Below, piece after piece: positions 60,908 through 64,000 of a stretch of DNA of 64,000 nucleotides. The translations under genes and the position numbers were made by a program. The notes below the pieces were generated by a model that was not told the DNA's origin, searched no databases, and was given only the letters and a program-made list of their open reading frames with translations. The stretch's first letter is position 1. Each line of letters starts with the position of its first letter. Source of the stretch: JAEXOD01 sp963663265 (GTDB taxonomy: Bacteria > Bacteroidota > Ignavibacteria > Ignavibacteriales > Melioribacteraceae). The stretch covers positions 1,860,001-1,924,000 of the forward strand of contig CAXXXM010000002.1 in assembly GCA_963663265.2 (NCBI GenBank). Direction: 5' to 3'.

Positions 60908-63022
60908 TTATCTAACCAGCATCATTTTTTTAGTTTCGCTAAATTTACCGGATTGTAATTTATAAAAATATACCCCGCTGCTTAAATCATTAGCATTAAA
61001 CATTTTTGTATGCTTTCCGGCATTTAATTCTTCGTTAATAAGAGTAGTAATTTCTCTTCCTAAAATATCGTAAATTTTTAAGGTGGTAAATTCAGTATTC
61101 AGTAAATTAAAACTGATGGTTGTTGAAGGGTTAAATGGGTTTGGATAGTTTTGTAATAAATTGAAATTAGAAAGTATGGGTGTTTCATCAGCTACATCAG
61201 AAAATCCTCCATTACTTGTTTTATAAATACCTACTGTATTTACACCGTAAAAACCATCGCCTAACCCTACAGCCCAGCCATAATTCTCATCAATAAAAGT
61301 TAAATCATAGATATGAGAATCGAACTGTTTTGACCAGTTGTTTCCGCCGTCAACAGTACCAAAAATTCCTCCAAAGCCACCGTACCATCCTTTTTGAGCA
61401 TTAAAAAACCTTACAGTTTCAAATGGAGCTCCAAGGGTTGAGGTTTGACTAACCCAGTTGCTCCCTCCATCTGTAGTACTATATACATTATTACCGGATG
61501 CCCAGCCAGTATTTTCATCAACAAAATAAATTGATTTTGTAGAGGTAAAATTGGCGGAAGAAACAACCTGCCAATTAGAGCCGCCATCGGTTGTTTTGTA
61601 AAGATGGGCATTTGAAGATAACCAGCCTAAGTTTTCATTTATAAAATATATACAAGAAAAATCATCGGTTGTCCCTAAATCTTTTTCTAACCAAGTAGCA
61701 CCGCCATTGGTAGTATAAAGTAATTCGTCATTAAAATTATTTGTGGCACCGCATGCCCATCCTTTGTTTTCATCTAAAAAATAAATATGTCTTAAGTATC
61801 TATTTGGATATTCAGCTTGTAAAATCCAATCAACTCCTCCGTTAGTGGTTTTAAAAATAAAACCATTAGCTCCACAAAGCCAGCCGATTGAATTATTAAT
61901 AAAGAATGCTGAAGTTAAAGACGGTGTCATATTATGCGGAATATCATTCGGAACAGTTATCTCCCAGTTTTTTCCACCATTAGTAGTAAAAAGAGTTTTT
62001 AATGAACCGACTGCCCAGCAATGATTGCTATCAGTTGCAAATACACCTTGTAAATTACTTGGCATAGCAACTCTTTGTTTTATCCATGAAGCTCCACCAT
62101 CCGAAGTTTGCCAAATAATATCACTATTACCACATAAATAGCCATAATTGGCAGAAGGGAAATTAACAGACCATAATGCATTGCCACCTCCCGGATTAGG
62201 AGCTTGACTTTCCCAAGTGCTTCCGCCGTCAGTAGTTTTCATTGTTAAACCATCATAACCAACAACCCAGCCAAGTTCGGAACTAACAAAATGGAGGTCA
62301 TAACATCCCCAGTTGATATTGTTTACTACACCAACGCTATATCCACCATCATTTGTTTTATAAACTGCAGACCCAACAAAATAGCCTATATTTTCATTAA
62401 TAAACTGAACGCTGTAAAGTTGACCTACAACACTATCTATTTTTACCCAGCTATTCCCTCCGTCAATTGTTTTCCAGATCCAGCCATTAGCCCAAGAAAT
62501 TCCATTACCAACAGCCCAACCGATATTTGCGTTTAAGAAAAACAATTTGTTTATATAAGCCATGCCTTGAAGAGTATCTGCATGCCAATTGTTACCACCA
62601 TCAGTAGTTTTACAAATTATTCCATTACTACCGGCAACAAAACCAAGATTATTATCTATAAATTGGATAGTATTTAATTGTTCGGTAGAAGAAACAGAAT
62701 TATTATTCCAACTGTTACCGCCATCAGTTGTCTTATATACTGTACCACTATCACCACATGCCCAGGCAAAGTTTGGAGATGTAGTAGTTACATCAATAAA
62801 GTTTACTTTCTTTTTAATAGTATTTATTATCCAACTATGCCCTTTGTTTGTTGTTTTTACTATTATGCCATCCATTCCTACAGCATACCCATTGTTTTCA
62901 TCAACAAAATTTAAGCTGCGGAGTGAGTTGGTGTTTGGATGAATAATGGCGTTTTCCCATTGTGCAAAATTGGAGCTTACAATGAATAAATAGAACAATA
63001 CTATAAGGTAACACTTTTTCAT
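60908..63022 (-). CDS. Ycf48-like repeat protein with type IX sorting tail
   Basis: 704 residues. Signal peptide CYLIVLFYLFIVSSNFAQ. About 14 repeats of the form 'G...KTT(D/N)GG..W' (for example GTVYKTTDGGNSW, GIICKTTDGGNNW, GFIFKTTNGGVDW) make a beta-propeller of the Ycf48/BNR type. The C-terminus is a type A sorting domain (NYPNPFNPSTTISF, ETKKMMLVR). Ycf48 itself helps photosystem II assembly, but here the propeller is simply a secreted or surface domain of unknown role. The start ATG has GGGAGTATT upstream. Confidence 0.9.
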   Translation of the reverse strand: MKKCYLIVLFYLFIVSSNFAQWENAIIHPNTNSLRSLNFVDENNGYAVGMDGIIVKTTNKGHSWIINTIKKKVNFIDVTTTSPNFAWACGDSGTVYKTTDGGNSWNNNSVSSTEQLNTIQFIDNNLGFVAGSNGIICKTTDGGNNWHADTLQGMAYINKLFFLNANIGWAVGNGISWANGWIWKTIDGGNSWVKIDSVVGQLYSVQFINENIGYFVGSAVYKTNDGGYSVGVVNNINWGCYDLHFVSSELGWVVGYDGLTMKTTDGGSTWESQAPNPGGGNALWSVNFPSANYGYLCGNSDIIWQTSDGGASWIKQRVAMPSNLQGVFATDSNHCWAVGSLKTLFTTNGGKNWEITVPNDIPHNMTPSLTSAFFINNSIGWLCGANGFIFKTTNGGVDWILQAEYPNRYLRHIYFLDENKGWACGATNNFNDELLYTTNGGATWLEKDLGTTDDFSCIYFINENLGWLSSNAHLYKTTDGGSNWQVVSSANFTSTKSIYFVDENTGWASGNNVYSTTDGGSNWVSQTSTLGAPFETVRFFNAQKGWYGGFGGIFGTVDGGNNWSKQFDSHIYDLTFIDENYGWAVGLGDGFYGVNTVGIYKTSNGGFSDVADETPILSNFNLLQNYPNPFNPSTTISFNLLNTEFTTLKIYDILGREITTLINEELNAGKHTKMFNANDLSSGVYFYKLQSGKFSETKKMMLVR

Positions 63023-63553
63023 AATACTCCCGTTTTTTTGTTGTTATTAAGTCAATAAAATATAATATCTTGCAGCAAATCAGAAAAAACAAATTCAATG
63101 CTTATAAACCCTCAATTAATTACAAATTAGCTGAATTATATTTTAAAGTCAATAAGTAATTTTCTGTGTGGTGATTTGGAATATTTAATGTGATTTATGT
63201 CAATTACTTGGATGAAAATGAGTGACGTTTTGTTTGAAATTTAACACTACTCTAATCAATTATTGTAGAAATATTGCTGGCGTCGACAAAGGTGTTAAGT
63301 TACTTTGCTTGGAAGAGTTCTATCCCCTTTGATGCCGTTAATTAATAGTGTACTGCTAAATAAAAAAACTTAAATTTTGGGGAAAATTACGGATTACCTA
63401 CTAAACAAACACTTGTTTTTGTCGATTATACAAAAAAAATGATATAAGTTTGTCTAATATTTGAGTTTAGTAAAATTATGCATTTAAATAAGCCGAGAAA
63501 CGTTATTTCATTTTTAATAATTAATTATTTTTAATTTTTTTATGGTGACAGTA

Positions 63554-64000
63554 ATGACAAAAACAAAACTATTCTTTCAATTATTTTTTTCATTGTTAAT
63601 AATTACTTGTGCGCAGACTTCCACATTTAGTGGGATTGGGAACTGGTCCAACGCGGGTAATTGGGATAATGGAGTTCCTACAAACACAACAAATGCAATA
63701 ATATCTTCGGGAACTGTGACAATTGATGGAGATTATGAATGTGCTGATTTGACTATTAATTCAGGGGCTGTTTTATCTATTACAGCAGGTCAAGTCTTGA
63801 TTGTTACTGGAACGCTTACCAACAATAGCGGGACCTCGGGTTTAATATTGAAATCCGATATCTCCGGAACCGCACAGCTAGTAAATAATACAGCAGGGGT
63901 TGAAGCAACAGTTGAACAGTATATTGTAAAAAACAAATGGCACTATGTGGGTTTGCCCGTTTATACCTCCACCGGTACTGATCCGGCCAACTATACTAAT
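63554..64000 (+). CDS. Start of a secreted, low-complexity beta-rich protein (partial at window end)
   Basis: The frame is open to the right edge. ATG 63554 (MTKTKLFFQL) gives a signal peptide (FFSLLIITCAQ); ATG 63542 is in frame four codons earlier. After it come FSGIGNWSNAGNWDNGVPTN, and repeats rich in Thr, Ser and Gly (SGTVTIDGDYECADLTINSG, LSITAGQVLIVTGTL), a pattern seen in type IX-secreted proteins with parallel-beta passengers. The end of the gene lies outside, so a sorting tail cannot be seen. 63023-63541 before it holds no gene that I see. Confidence 0.8.
   Translation, partial: MTKTKLFFQLFFSLLIITCAQTSTFSGIGNWSNAGNWDNGVPTNTTNAIISSGTVTIDGDYECADLTINSGAVLSITAGQVLIVTGTLTNNSGTSGLILKSDISGTAQLVNNTAGVEATVEQYIVKNKWHYVGLPVYTSTGTDPANYTN

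Overview
The window looks like a low-GC (roughly one-third G+C by eye) Gram-negative bacterium of the Bacteroidetes/Chlorobi assemblage, most probably an Ignavibacteria-type lineage. The evidence is: several secreted proteins end in the type IX secretion tail (NYPNPFNPSTTINYSIP and a C-terminal 'SSKKM(I/L)' ending); lipid A genes (lpxB, lpxK) show an outer membrane; and promoter-like TAnnTTTG elements of the Bacteroidetes kind occur. The lineage is inferred from gene content only.

Layout. 1-2.2 kb: the end of a type IX-secreted protein, terminators, a group IIC intron that has lost its reverse-transcriptase gene, ybaK and a 55-codon small gene. 2.3-11.3 kb: housekeeping and metabolic genes (KamA-like radical SAM enzyme, two GNATs, Nudix hydrolase, DUF192 protein, a lipoprotein, a ThDP enzyme, dnaG primase, a GH13 alpha-amylase). 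11.4-22.3 kb: four tandem paralogous, modular type IX-secreted proteins, each with the same palindrome 80-91 bp before its start and nearly the same terminator after it. 22.4-28.5 kb: DUF2892 protein and a complete RND efflux operon (TolC-like, adaptor, pump). 28.6-32.7 kb: a gene-free array of a 1015-bp tandem repeat, one copy split by a complete IS3-family element. 32.7-36.1 kb: queA-ispD-plsY-gpsA operon. 36.3-49.5 kb: a long minus-strand run of a GH2-like membrane protein, smc, a HAD phosphatase, an isoprenylcysteine-methyltransferase-like protein, lpxB, a DUF374 acyltransferase, lpxK and ppdK. 50.1-51.7 kb: a coupled XRE / ImmA-IrrE protease / PIN nuclease cassette. 51.8-53.8 kb: an MscS channel between two repeat- and hairpin-rich spacers, one with 117-bp tandem repeats and 25-bp flanking direct repeats. 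53.8-58.9 kb: secreted oligoendopeptidase F, two related lipoproteins, a methyltransferase, a C_GCAxxG_C_C protein. 58.9-60.7 kb: a tripartite HipBST-type toxin-antitoxin operon with four 18-bp palindromic operators spaced exactly 41 bp apart. 60.9-64 kb: a Ycf48-like repeat protein with a type IX tail and the start of another secreted protein that runs off the window.

The most unusual elements are the HipBST operon with its evenly phased operator array, the XRE-ImmA-PIN cassette, the modular paralogue family with its shared upstream dyad, the ORF-less IIC intron, and the tandem repeat array carrying an IS3 element whose removal restores the 1015-bp period exactly. The rest is mostly ordinary core gene content: envelope lipid synthesis, chromosome maintenance, tRNA quality control and efflux.
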